The notes under the pieces are model-generated. The model worked only from the letters and a program-made list of their open reading frames with translations, made no database searches and was not told the origin of the DNA. This document shows positions 1 to 7,902 of a DNA stretch of 33,561 bases, piece by piece. The position numbers and the translations under genes were made by a program. Positions within the stretch are counted from its first letter, which is position 1. Each line of letters opens with the position of its first letter. This DNA is from Clostridia bacterium (GTDB lineage Bacteria > Bacillota > Clostridia > Oscillospirales > Acutalibacteraceae): assembly GCA_900768075.1 (NCBI GenBank), contig CAAGBN010000043.1, forward strand, positions 1 through 33,561. The letters are read 5' to 3'.

Positions 1-437
1 ATAACTACGTCAGAATACATCTGAATGAATCTTCTGTAGCAGTCATAAGCCTAACGAGCGTTACCACTCTTTGCGGCCATTGTTTCAACAACGTCTTCGT
101 TAAGACCGAGGTTGAGGATTGTGTCCATCATACCAGGCATTGATGCACGAGCACCTGAACGTACTGATACAAGGAGAGGTCTTTCGAGGTCGCCGAACTT
201 CTTGCCTGTGATCTCTTCCATCTTTTCGATGTTAGCCATGATCTCAGCAACGATTTCATCGTTGATCTTGCGACCGTCTTCATAATACTGTGTGCAAGCT
301 TCTGTTGTGATTGTGAAGCCCTGAGGAACGGGAAGACCGAGAGTTGTCATTTCAGCAAGGTTTGCACCCTTACCGCCGAGAAGTTCTCTCATGCTGCCGT
401 TGCCTTCTTTGAAAAGGTATACCCATTTCTTAGCCAT
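1..437 (-). CDS. ppdK: Pyruvate, phosphate dikinase, N-terminal part, interrupted by in-frame TAG
   Basis: PPDK interconverts pyruvate + ATP + Pi and PEP + AMP + PPi in the cytoplasm. The visible part is the start of the ATP-grasp nucleotide-binding domain. It has the family's opening (MAKKWVYLF), the glycine loop LLGGKGANLAEM at about residues 19-30, LPVPQGFTITTEA and the VSVRSGARASMPGMMDT stretch near residues 91-107. The start ATG (435-437) has an AGGAGG site just upstream. After GNAR the frame meets TAG at 51-53 and then continues in frame as AYDCYRRFIQMYSDVV to the window edge, which is normal PPDK sequence. The codon affected is usually aromatic (F or W), and TGG to TAG would be one transition. 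The gene may be a pseudogene, carry a sequencing error near a contig end, or be read through. The full protein is normally about 870-880 aa. Identity is secure; functional status is not. Confidence 0.85.
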
Positions 438-523
438 TGGAATTCCTCCTAAAAATAAAAAATAATTGATAAATTGAAGCAGGGACTGACCTATAAAAGG
501 TTACAGTTATCCCATTCCTAAAG

Positions 524-552
524 ATTTTACCAAATAATTCTTAAAAAATCAA
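524..552 (-). promoter_or_regulatory. Sigma-A promoter of ppdK
   Basis: On the minus strand, TTGATT (552-547), a 17-nt spacer and TAAAAT (529-524) form a good vegetative promoter, with an extended -10 TGG directly before the -10 box. It predicts a 5' UTR of about 80 nt. The rest of the 438-751 gap is AT-rich and holds no gene I can see. Confidence 0.55.
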
Positions 553-695
553 CTGTTTTTTTAAATATAGATGAAATAAAATTATTGTCAATTTTAGTAG
601 ATTTTATATAGTGTTTCTCTTGATTTTTTCATCTGCTTGAATATTATGTTAAATTTTCAGTTTTGGGTGGAATTTAAAGTTCATCTGTGATACAA

Positions 696-704
696 TGATA
701 TAAT
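696..704 (+). promoter_or_regulatory. Extended -10 promoter of the lipoprotein/ABC operon
   Basis: TGATATAAT is a perfect extended -10 about 48 nt upstream of the lipoprotein start. No good -35 lies 16-18 nt upstream, so activity would depend on the extended -10 or on an activator. Confidence 0.4.
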
Positions 705-751
705 ATAATATTATATAGGATTTCTATGAGCCTTAACGGAGGTAATTATAT

Positions 752-1366
752 ATGAAAAAAACTATTGCTCTTATTCTTGTCACTCTCAGCATTATATGCA
801 TCTTCACAGCTTGTAAAAAAGAAGATTCCTCACAGCTGCCCGAAGACATAAAGGTTATCGACTTTGATACCACAAGACCCACAGAAGAAACGACGGAAAT
901 CAAAACAAACAAAACCTATAAAATCAATATTCCCTATGACCACGTTGAAATTGACGCCGAGGGAGATATAAAGAAATATGCAGAAACCTACGGCTTTGAC
1001 GTAAAAGAAGAAAAAGACGGCACCGTAACTATGAAAATGGACGGCATGACTTATTCTCTCTTCCTCTCAAGAATCGGTATGAAGGTTATGGTAGGTCTCG
1101 GTGAGCTCGTGGACTCAGGATATTATCCCTATGTTGTAAAGCTCGGCGATTATAACGAGGATTTCAGCTATATTCTTATGTTGGTAAATAACGATAAATA
1201 CGAAAAGGCTGATGGCAAGCCCTCTTATAAAGATCTCGCAAGCTTTATAGGACAATTAGGTCTTTATTATCAGAACTTCACTCTCGAAGAAGAAGATAAA
1301 TGTGAAGTCGTTATCGCAGGCTATAAATCAGGCAAGATTTTACACAGAGAAGTTTTCACAGATTGA
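752..1366 (+). CDS. Putative lipoprotein of unknown function, ABC-operon associated
   Basis: This 204-aa protein begins with a lipoprotein signal peptide: MKK, a hydrophobic stretch and a lipobox ending FTAC, with the lipidated cysteine at residue 21. An acidic, Thr-rich linker follows (about 22-50), then a mixed alpha/beta region of about 150 residues that I do not recognise. The start has a GGAGGT site at 738-743. It should be anchored on the outer face of the membrane. The ABC ATPase starts 34 nt downstream and the permease follows directly, so it is probably an accessory or sensing subunit of that transporter. That role is inferred from position only. Confidence 0.8.
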   Translation: MKKTIALILVTLSIICIFTACKKEDSSQLPEDIKVIDFDTTRPTEETTEIKTNKTYKINIPYDHVEIDAEGDIKKYAETYGFDVKEEKDGTVTMKMDGMTYSLFLSRIGMKVMVGLGELVDSGYYPYVVKLGDYNEDFSYILMLVNNDKYEKADGKPSYKDLASFIGQLGLYYQNFTLEEEDKCEVVIAGYKSGKILHREVFTD

Positions 1367-1400
1367 TTATAAAAAATACAGGAAGGCAAGGTGACTCATT

Positions 1401-2102
1401 ATGAGTTTTATCGAATTTGACAAAGTATACAGAAGATACCAGACCGGTGAGGTTTCCATCCCTGCTGTTGACGGTGTATCTTTTCAGATAGAAAAAGGCG
1501 AATTTTGTCTTATCGTCGGTACCAGTGGTGCAGGTAAATCAACAGTACTCAATATTCTCGGCGGTATGGACACCTGCGACGACGGTAAGGTAAGAGTTGC
1601 AGGCAAGCCTATCAACGACCTTTCAAATGCAGAGCTCGTTGACTACAGAAGATATGATGTAGGCTTCATTTTCCAGTTCTACAATCTTGTACCCAACCTT
1701 ACAGCTCTTGAAAACGTTGAGCTTGCAACACAGATGTGCAAAAAGCCCATCAAGGCTGAGAGAATTCTCGCAAAGGTCGGTCTTAAAGACAGAATGGATA
1801 ACTTTCCCTCACAGCTTTCAGGTGGTGAGCAGCAGAGAGTTTCAATCGCAAGAGCTCTTGCAAAGAATCCCAAGATTCTTCTTTGCGACGAGCCTACAGG
1901 TGCTCTTGACTACCGTACAAGTAAGCAGATTCTTTCACTTCTTCACAGAACCTGCCGTGAAACAGGTACAACAGTTGTTGTAATCACTCATAACGGTGCT
2001 CTTGCTGCTATGGCAGACAGAATCATCACTATGAGATCAGGTAAGGTTGTACAGATTGCAGTTAACGACCATCCCGTACCCGTCGAAAGGCTCGAATGGT
2101 GA
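1401..2102 (+). CDS. ABC transporter ATP-binding protein, MacB/LolD type
   Basis: This is a 233-aa ATPase of the family that works with FtsX/MacB-type permeases. Walker A is GTSGAGKST (40-48), the Q-loop is FQFYNLVP (91-98), the signature is LSGGEQQR (139-146), Walker B with catalytic Glu is ILLCDEPTGALD (159-170) and the H-loop is VITH (194-197). DEPTGALD and FQFYNL are typical of the LolD/MacB/BceA group. It lies between a lipoprotein and a large permease, and its TGA is followed 7 nt later by the permease ATG. Such systems usually act on envelope substrates or antimicrobial peptides by mechanotransmission rather than classic import. The substrate cannot be read from the sequence. Confidence 0.95.
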   Translation: MSFIEFDKVYRRYQTGEVSIPAVDGVSFQIEKGEFCLIVGTSGAGKSTVLNILGGMDTCDDGKVRVAGKPINDLSNAELVDYRRYDVGFIFQFYNLVPNLTALENVELATQMCKKPIKAERILAKVGLKDRMDNFPSQLSGGEQQRVSIARALAKNPKILLCDEPTGALDYRTSKQILSLLHRTCRETGTTVVVITHNGALAAMADRIITMRSGKVVQIAVNDHPVPVERLEW

Positions 2103-2109
2103 TAAAACG

Positions 2110-5100
2110 ATGAATATAAACAAAGTCCTTATTACCGACGCTCTCAGAACGGTACAGAAAACCCAGTCGCGATTTATATCGATTATAGCTATCGTTGCCC
2201 TGGGTGTCAGCTTCTTTGCCGGTATGAACGCCATCTCTCCTGATATGTATGATACCATGAGAGATTATGCTCTTGAAGCTAATATGTCGGATATTCAGAT
2301 TATATCAACAGCAGGTCTTACGGATAACGATGTTGCTGTTATTCAGTCCATCAACGGCATAGAAGCAGCCGTAGGTGAAAAATTCGTCGACGGTGTTATC
2401 AAGGTCAACGATGAGCCTATCAGTGATACCGACGGCTCCGAGCTGACGGTAAGAGCATTACCTCTTGACCTCACCAAGCTCGCTAACGTCAGTGCAGGCG
2501 CAGAAGACCGCACTTTTATGAACAGACCGCAGTTGATCGAAGGCTCCTGGCCTACTTCGCCTAACCAATGTGTAGTCGATGACAGCTCCCTTTCAACTCC
2601 CGACGAATTCAAAATCGGCTCCGTTGTTTCAATTGAGGGTGAAAACAAAGACCTTACACAATCCCTGACTAACCAGGAATTCACTATAGTAGGTATTATC
2701 CGTACTCCTCTTTACATCTCATATGAAAGAGGCTACACCACTATAGGCACAGGTAAGCTTGGTACCTTCATCTACATCCCCTCCGAAAACTTCCTTGATG
2801 ATTACTATTCAGCTATGTATGTCAAGGTAGCAGGAAGTGACAGTCTTGACCCATACTCAGAGGAATATAAAAGCCATATTTCTCAATACACCGAATATAT
2901 AGATTCAATCTCTCAGGAAATGCTCTCCAACAGAGTAACCTCACTGAAAACACAGTACTCTACCGAGGTTGCAAATGCCGAGATTGAATATGCACAGGCA
3001 AAAACCGACACAGAAGCAAAGCTTGCCTCAGCCGAAGAGCAGATGAAAGAAATTCTCGATATGGCTGAAAACGGTGATCAGAAGCTTCTTGAATATAAAC
3101 AGCAATACAACGAAAAAGCTCAGGAGGCTGCCAACGCTATAGACTCAGGCAAATATGAGCATTCCACACAGTATGCTCAGTGGGAAGCAAAAATGCAGGA
3201 GTACAACGAAACCAAGGCACTTCTCAAAGAGCACGAAAATGCTGAGCAGGAATATAACAACGCAAAAACCGAGCTCAACGTTGCAAAGCTTCAGGTTGAA
3301 TCAATGGCTTCAACCGTTGACTATCTCTCAGACCTTGTTGTTACAACCCGTTCAGCACTTGACAATTTTGAAGAAACACAATCAGGCGGCGTAGACGGTA
3401 TGATTGATCGTTTACTTGAATCAGGTCTCGTCGGTGAAGAGGTAGACCAGATTGTAAACACCATCAGAACAATGACTGCTGTCGGCACTGCAAAAGAAAT
3501 GGCAGCTTATATGGAGCCACAGCTTCAGCAGCTGGAAATCAAGCTTGCATCTGCAAAAAAAGACCTTGCTGACGCTAAAACAACTCTCGCACAAAAAGAG
3601 GTTGAGCTCAAGCAGGCAGAACAGATGATAGCCAAGCTCAAGCAGGCAGAGGCTCAGATGGAATCTGCAGAACAGCAGCTTGCCGAAGCAGAAAAGCAGC
3701 TCACCAATGCAGGCTACGATATACAGTTCGGAGAGCTCGAGGTTTTGACTCAGCTCAGCGATATGAAAAATCAGATTAACCTCTATGAGCAGAGTGTTAT
3801 GATGGCTAAAGAAAAGGCAGCCACCATAGAAGCAGATTTTACCGCTGCAAAACAGCTGGCAGAAGAAAAGCTCGAAAGTGCAAGACTTCAGCTTGAGGAT
3901 GCAAAGGAGTTTCTTCTCGGTCTCGACAATGCCAAATGGACAGTTTCTGACAGAGGCGACTCACTTTTAGGCTTTGAGGATTATGCAGAGGTTGCCGACA
4001 GAACAGCAGCTCTTTCAGCTATATTCCCCTGGTTCTTCTTCCTTGTTGCAGCTCTGGTTTGTCTTAACACTATGACAAGAATGATTGAAGAGGACAGAAC
4101 AAGACTCGGCACCTTCAAGGCTCTCGGTCTTACAGATATAGAGATTATGTCAAAGTACATTATCTATTCTCTTCTCGCTTCTTTGATAGGAAGTGTCTCG
4201 GGCTCACTATTCGGCTTCGTCTTCTTCCCGTGGGCCGCTTCAATGGGCTTCCAGATACTATTTGATATGCCCGCACTTATTACCACTTACCGTTTCGCTT
4301 ACGGTATCACAGGTATTCTCATCTCAGTTGCAATCACAGTTTTCGCAGCATTCTACACCTGCTATAAGAGTCTCGCAGTTGTTCCCTCAACTCTTATGAG
4401 ATCAAAAGCTCCCGTATCAGGCAAGAAGATTCTTCTCGAAAACCTCCCCTTCATCTGGACAAGACTCAACTTCACCTGGAAGGTAACCTTCAGAAACGTA
4501 TTCAGAAATATGAAGCGTTTCATTATGGCAACTCTCGGTGTTATGGGTTGTACCGCTCTTCTTGTTGCAGGCTTCGGTCTCAACGACTCTATCAATGCAA
4601 CAATGGCTAATCAGTTTGCCAACGATGACAGAGTATGGAGCTACGATATGCAGATAGTTCTCAACGGTGACTTTGATACTACTGTAGATAAGTGCGAGGG
4701 CTATGAAACAGTAAAGAATCATCCTATGATAGGCTCGGCATCTCTCAGCTATATGAAGGTATATAACGCTGTAAGCGATGACGGTGAAACCCTCCGTGAA
4801 GCATATCTTCTTGTACCCGAGGAAGCAAGTGCCCTGGGCAACTATATCAGCCTCAGAGAAAGAGTCAGCAGAACTCAGCATATGCTCTCAGATGCAGGCG
4901 CAATCATCACAGAAAAGCTTGCAAAGGATATGGATGTTTCACCGGGTGATAATCTTCTTCTGAAAATTGATGATGACACAACAGTTCAGATTCCCGTTGC
5001 CGCTATCACAGAAAACTATGCATTCCATTATGTATACCTTTCAAAGAATCTCTATAAGGATATTTTCGGTGGCAATCCGAGATACAACTACATCACAGCA

Positions 5101-5634
5101 AACTTCGCTATTGATAACATCACCAACGAGCAGAAGGTGCAGCTCAACAAAGAGTTCCTCAACGAATACGAAATAAGTGCAGTTGCATTTACAGACCAGA
5201 TTCAGGACTCTTTCTCAAATATACTTGACTCTATCAGTTTTATCGTTATAATTCTTATTGTATCGGCTGCTTTACTTGCCTTTATAGTACTTTATAACCT
5301 GTCTATCATCAACATCACCGAGCGTATCAAGGAAATCGCTACTCTCAAGGTTCTCGGCTTCGACGACGGCGAGGTATCAGCTTACATTTTCAGAGAGAAT
5401 GTTATCCTTTCACTCATCGGTATGGTTGAGGGTGTTGTAGTAGGTATACTGCTTCATAAGCTGGTACTGTTTATGGCAGAAATTGATATCGTTATGTACG
5501 GCAGAGATATTTCATTTGTCAGCTACATCTACTCATTGGCTCTTGCCTTCGGCTTCTCAATGTTCGTAAGCGTAGTTCTTCACAAGAAGCTCAAAAAGGT
5601 TGATATGGTAGAATCACTCAAATCAATAGAATAA
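2110..5634 (+). CDS. FtsX-like ABC permease with long extracellular coiled coil
   Basis: This is an 1174-aa membrane protein. I chose the ATG at 2110 (MNINKVLI) because the longer frame from 2047 only overlaps the ATPase gene. TM1 spans about 22-41. An extracellular MacB-PCD-like domain follows, then a very long Glu/Gln/Ala/Lys-rich coiled coil at about residues 265-605. Three TM helices of the first FtsX domain lie near 634-654, 683-709 and 729-752. A second half repeats the plan: TM near 803-824, an extracellular domain, then TMs near 1040-1067, 1097-1123 and 1139-1160. RTRLGTFKALGLTD and RIKEIATLKVLGFDD are the matching cytoplasmic coupling motifs of the two FtsX domains. Because both halves are in one chain, it probably pairs with two copies of the ATPase. 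The coiled coil suggests it reaches through the cell wall or contacts a partner. Confidence 0.93.
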   Translation: MNINKVLITDALRTVQKTQSRFISIIAIVALGVSFFAGMNAISPDMYDTMRDYALEANMSDIQIISTAGLTDNDVAVIQSINGIEAAVGEKFVDGVIKVNDEPISDTDGSELTVRALPLDLTKLANVSAGAEDRTFMNRPQLIEGSWPTSPNQCVVDDSSLSTPDEFKIGSVVSIEGENKDLTQSLTNQEFTIVGIIRTPLYISYERGYTTIGTGKLGTFIYIPSENFLDDYYSAMYVKVAGSDSLDPYSEEYKSHISQYTEYIDSISQEMLSNRVTSLKTQYSTEVANAEIEYAQAKTDTEAKLASAEEQMKEILDMAENGDQKLLEYKQQYNEKAQEAANAIDSGKYEHSTQYAQWEAKMQEYNETKALLKEHENAEQEYNNAKTELNVAKLQVESMASTVDYLSDLVVTTRSALDNFEETQSGGVDGMIDRLLESGLVGEEVDQIVNTIRTMTAVGTAKEMAAYMEPQLQQLEIKLASAKKDLADAKTTLAQKEVELKQAEQMIAKLKQAEAQMESAEQQLAEAEKQLTNAGYDIQFGELEVLTQLSDMKNQINLYEQSVMMAKEKAATIEADFTAAKQLAEEKLESARLQLEDAKEFLLGLDNAKWTVSDRGDSLLGFEDYAEVADRTAALSAIFPWFFFLVAALVCLNTMTRMIEEDRTRLGTFKALGLTDIEIMSKYIIYSLLASLIGSVSGSLFGFVFFPWAASMGFQILFDMPALITTYRFAYGITGILISVAITVFAAFYTCYKSLAVVPSTLMRSKAPVSGKKILLENLPFIWTRLNFTWKVTFRNVFRNMKRFIMATLGVMGCTALLVAGFGLNDSINATMANQFANDDRVWSYDMQIVLNGDFDTTVDKCEGYETVKNHPMIGSASLSYMKVYNAVSDDGETLREAYLLVPEEASALGNYISLRERVSRTQHMLSDAGAIITEKLAKDMDVSPGDNLLLKIDDDTTVQIPVAAITENYAFHYVYLSKNLYKDIFGGNPRYNYITANFAIDNITNEQKVQLNKEFLNEYEISAVAFTDQIQDSFSNILDSISFIVIILIVSAALLAFIVLYNLSIINITERIKEIATLKVLGFDDGEVSAYIFRENVILSLIGMVEGVVVGILLHKLVLFMAEIDIVMYGRDISFVSYIYSLALAFGFSMFVSVVLHKKLKKVDMVESLKSIE

Positions 5635-5654
5635 TACCAAAGAAAAAAATCAAG

Positions 5655-5678
5655 GTGGGAATCAGCTCTGATTCCCAC
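5655..5678. other. Perfect 11-bp hairpin between permease and iolJ
   Basis: GTGGGAATCAG (5655-5665), two bases, then CTGATTCCCAC (5668-5678). On the plus strand no T-run follows; on the minus strand the stem is followed by a run of seven Ts. It may end permease transcription imperfectly or act as an operator or processing hairpin just before the iolJ ribosome site. Confidence 0.5.
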
Positions 5679-5700
5679 AGTAAAAAAGGAAAGTGAATAT

Positions 5701-6546
5701 ATGCCTCTTGTTAATATGAAAGACCTGCTTTCAGATGCACAGAAGGGCGGATATGCCGTCGGCTCATTCTCCATAGCCAATATGGAAATGATATTAGGTG
5801 TTATCAAAGCAGCAGAAGAAACAAAATCACCTATCATCCTGCAGATAGCAGAGGTCAGACTCAACCACTCTCCGCTTCACATCATCGGACCGACGATGAT
5901 TGCAGCAGCCAAAGGCGCAAAGGTACCCGTAGCGGTACACCTTGACCACGGCACCACACTTGAATGCATAAAGCAGGCTCTTGAGCTTGGCTTCACATCA
6001 GTAATGTTTGACGGCTCACACCTGGATGTTGAAGAAAACATTGCTATGACCAAAAAAGTTATAGAAATGGCAAAGCCTTACGGTGCAGCAGTTGAAGCTG
6101 AAATCGGATGCGTAGGCGGAAGTGAAGACGGCAGTGTTGACATCGCTATGAGATGCACCTCTCCCGAGCAGGCAAAGCACTTCTATGAGGAAACAAATGT
6201 AGATGCTCTTGCAATTGCCATCGGCAATGCTCACGGCTTCTATAAAGAGGCTCCCGAATTGAGATTTGACATTCTCGAAAAGGTAAGAGATGCAGTAGAG
6301 GTACCTCTTGTACTCCACGGTGGTACAGGCATTGAGCCTGAGGATTTCATCCGTTGTCATCAGAGCGGTATAAAGAAAATCAACATTGCAACTGCAACCT
6401 TTGCTTCAGTTGAAAAACAGGTAAGAAATGACTATGCTGAAAATAAAATCGGCGGTTACTATGACCTTCATCAGAGTGAAATCCAGGGTGCCTACAACAA
6501 TGCGAAAAAACATATGGAGATATTTTACTCGGTAGGCAAAGCTTAA
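5701..6546 (+). CDS. iolJ: Class II ketose-bisphosphate aldolase, probable IolJ
   Basis: This 281-aa enzyme belongs to the class II (metal-dependent) fructose/tagatose-bisphosphate aldolase family. Expected metal and catalytic residues are present: LDHG at 81-84 (D82, H83), E134 in EAEIG, H178 in GNAHG and H206 in VLHGGTG; NIAT (228-231) matches the phosphate-binding region. Because the next gene is an IolC-type kinase, the likely reaction is cleavage of 6-phospho-5-dehydro-2-deoxy-D-gluconate to DHAP and malonate semialdehyde. A glycolytic fructose-1,6-bisphosphate or tagatose role cannot be excluded from sequence alone. The start has AAGGAAAG 6 nt upstream. The kinase begins 199 nt downstream, across two repeat elements. 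Confidence 0.85.
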   Translation: MPLVNMKDLLSDAQKGGYAVGSFSIANMEMILGVIKAAEETKSPIILQIAEVRLNHSPLHIIGPTMIAAAKGAKVPVAVHLDHGTTLECIKQALELGFTSVMFDGSHLDVEENIAMTKKVIEMAKPYGAAVEAEIGCVGGSEDGSVDIAMRCTSPEQAKHFYEETNVDALAIAIGNAHGFYKEAPELRFDILEKVRDAVEVPLVLHGGTGIEPEDFIRCHQSGIKKINIATATFASVEKQVRNDYAENKIGGYYDLHQSEIQGAYNNAKKHMEIFYSVGKA

Positions 6547-6551
6547 AGCAT

Positions 6552-6609
6552 CAGCGTCTTTTTGATTACTTTTTGGGCGCTAGCAAAAAGTAACGCCACG
6601 CGGCGAGCG
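6552..6609 (+). repeat. Post-stop double-hairpin element, copy A
   Basis: It begins 6 nt after the iolJ stop. Hairpin 1 has stem TTACTTTTTG (6566-6575) with CAAAAAGTAA (6584-6593) and the 8-nt loop GGCGCTAG. Hairpin 2 is CGCC/GGCG (6594-6605). The same layout recurs at 16864, 28016 and (minus strand) 28188, with different but complementary stems and a conserved loop. Confidence 0.75.
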
Positions 6610-6610
6610 T

Positions 6611-6710
6611 GATTAAAATCAAGTTAATCGTTAGTCGATATGTTGCCTGACGGCAATTCGATATGTTGCTAAAGCAACTCGATATGCAATCGAAGATTGC
6701 AAGATATAAA
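6611..6710. repeat. Linker-palindrome array between iolJ and iolC
   Basis: Three copies of the linker TCGATATG (6635-6642, 6658-6665, 6679-6686) alternate with unrelated palindromes: TTGCCTGACGGCAA, TTGCTAAAGCAA and CAATCGAAGATTG. A further small hairpin GATTAA/TTAATC precedes them at 6611-6629. The plan resembles the larger arrays at 11864 and 29931 but uses another linker. Confidence 0.7.
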
Positions 6711-6745
6711 CAAAGAAAACATTAATTGAAAGGAAGAAAACCCTT

Positions 6746-7762
6746 ATGAAATACGTAGAATTTGACCAGAGCAAGCCCCTTGACGTTATCCCCATCGGCA
6801 GAGTTGCCATCGACTTTAACCCCACAGATATGAACAGACCTTTAGCTGAAAGCTGTAACTTCAATAAATACGTTGGCGGCTCACCTGCCAATATTGCAGT
6901 AGGTCTTGCAAGACTCGGTAAAAAAGTCGGCTTTATCGGTAAGGTTTCAGATGACCAGCACGGTGATTTCGTAGTTGACTACTTCAACAAAGACGGCATC
7001 GATACCTCAAACATCTTCAGAGCTAAGAACGGTGAAAAAATCGGTCTTACCTTCACTGAAATCAAGAGCCCCACAGAAAGCAGTATCCTTATGTACCGTG
7101 ACTGCATCGCTGACCTTATGCTCGAGCCCGAAGAAGTAAGCGAAGAATACATAGCTTCAGCAAAGGCAATTGTTATCTCAGGTACAGCTCTTTCAATGAG
7201 TCCCTCAAGAGATGCAGCACTCAAGGCTATGATGCTTGCTAAGAAGAACAATGTAGTTGTTATCTTCGACATCGACTACAGACCCTACACATGGAAGAAC
7301 AAGGATGAAATTTCAGTTTACTATCAGATGGTAGCGAGAAACGCTGACATCATCCTCGGTTCAAGAGAAGAATACGACCTTACAGAAGCTATCACAGGCG
7401 TATGCAAGACTGACGAAGAAAGCGCAAAGCTCTGGCACTCATATGGTGCTAAGATTGTTATCATCAAGCACGGCAAGGACGGCTCAACAGCTTACACCAA
7501 CGACGGCAAGAGCTACTCAATCAAGCCCTTCCCCGTTAAGGCTATGAAAGGCTTCGGTGGCGGTGACGGTTATGCAAGTGCATTCATCCGTTGTCTTCTT
7601 GAGGGTTGGGATATGATCGACGCTCTCGAGTTTGGTACAGCTTCAGCATCAATGCTTATTTCAGCTCACAGCTGCTCAGCAGCAATGCCCTCAGTAGAAG
7701 CTATTGAGGAATTCATCAAGGAAGAAAAAGCTATCTACGGTGAAATGGTAGCAAGAGCATAA
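6746..7762 (+). CDS. iolC: 5-dehydro-2-deoxygluconokinase (PfkB family)
   Basis: This 338-aa sugar kinase is of the PfkB/ribokinase fold. IolC phosphorylates 5-dehydro-2-deoxy-D-gluconate, giving the substrate of the IolJ aldolase encoded just upstream. Family features are DVIPIGRVAIDFNP near the N-terminus, the substrate-binding YVGGSPANIAVGLARLG (about 43-59), the RDCIADLML segment (about 118-126), DIDYRPYTW (about 175-183) and the anion-hole/catalytic region FGGGDGYASAFI near 271-282, where PfkB proteins carry GAGD. Here the motif reads GGGDG, with the catalytic Asp kept. The ribosome site AAAGGAAG lies upstream. The other iol genes are not in this window, so the rest of the pathway must be elsewhere or absent. 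Confidence 0.9.
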   Translation: MKYVEFDQSKPLDVIPIGRVAIDFNPTDMNRPLAESCNFNKYVGGSPANIAVGLARLGKKVGFIGKVSDDQHGDFVVDYFNKDGIDTSNIFRAKNGEKIGLTFTEIKSPTESSILMYRDCIADLMLEPEEVSEEYIASAKAIVISGTALSMSPSRDAALKAMMLAKKNNVVVIFDIDYRPYTWKNKDEISVYYQMVARNADIILGSREEYDLTEAITGVCKTDEESAKLWHSYGAKIVIIKHGKDGSTAYTNDGKSYSIKPFPVKAMKGFGGGDGYASAFIRCLLEGWDMIDALEFGTASASMLISAHSCSAAMPSVEAIEEFIKEEKAIYGEMVARA

Positions 7763-7829
7763 TAAGGAAAGTTTTGTCAAACTTTTTCAAAAGTTTGCAG
7801 AGTGCGAGACAGTGTCTCGCAACATAAAA
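7763..7829 (+). repeat. TAAGGAAAG double-hairpin element, copy 1
   Basis: After TAAGGAAAGTTTTG come a hairpin CAAACTTTT-TC-AAAAGTTTG (7778-7797), a 5-nt gap and a hairpin TGCGAGACA-G-TGTCTCGCA (7803-7821), then an A-run. A second copy with identical spacing and compensatory stem changes lies on the minus strand at 17048-16981. Confidence 0.75.
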
Positions 7830-7835
7830 AAAGAT

Positions 7836-7866
7836 AGTCGCTTGATTAATTTCAGGCGACTTTTTT
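7836..7866 (+). terminator. Intrinsic terminator of iolC
   Basis: Stem AGTCGCTTGA (7836-7845) pairs with TCAGGCGACT (7852-7861, one G-U) and is followed by TTTTTT. Confidence 0.85.
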
Positions 7867-7902
7867 AGTTTCCTTTTTATTGTAACGCGTCAAGGTAAAG
7901 AT

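Noticed and set aside
51..53. UAG recoded as pyrrolysine in ppdK
   Set aside because: The position normally holds an aromatic residue, no pyl genes are visible, and a single-base change or an error near the sequence end explains it better.
6611..6710. Possible CRISPR array
   Set aside because: Linkers are only 8-9 nt, the intervening pieces are palindromes of 7-28 nt with no spacer-like diversity of constant length, and no cas gene is present. The same applies to 11864-12175 and 29931-30290.
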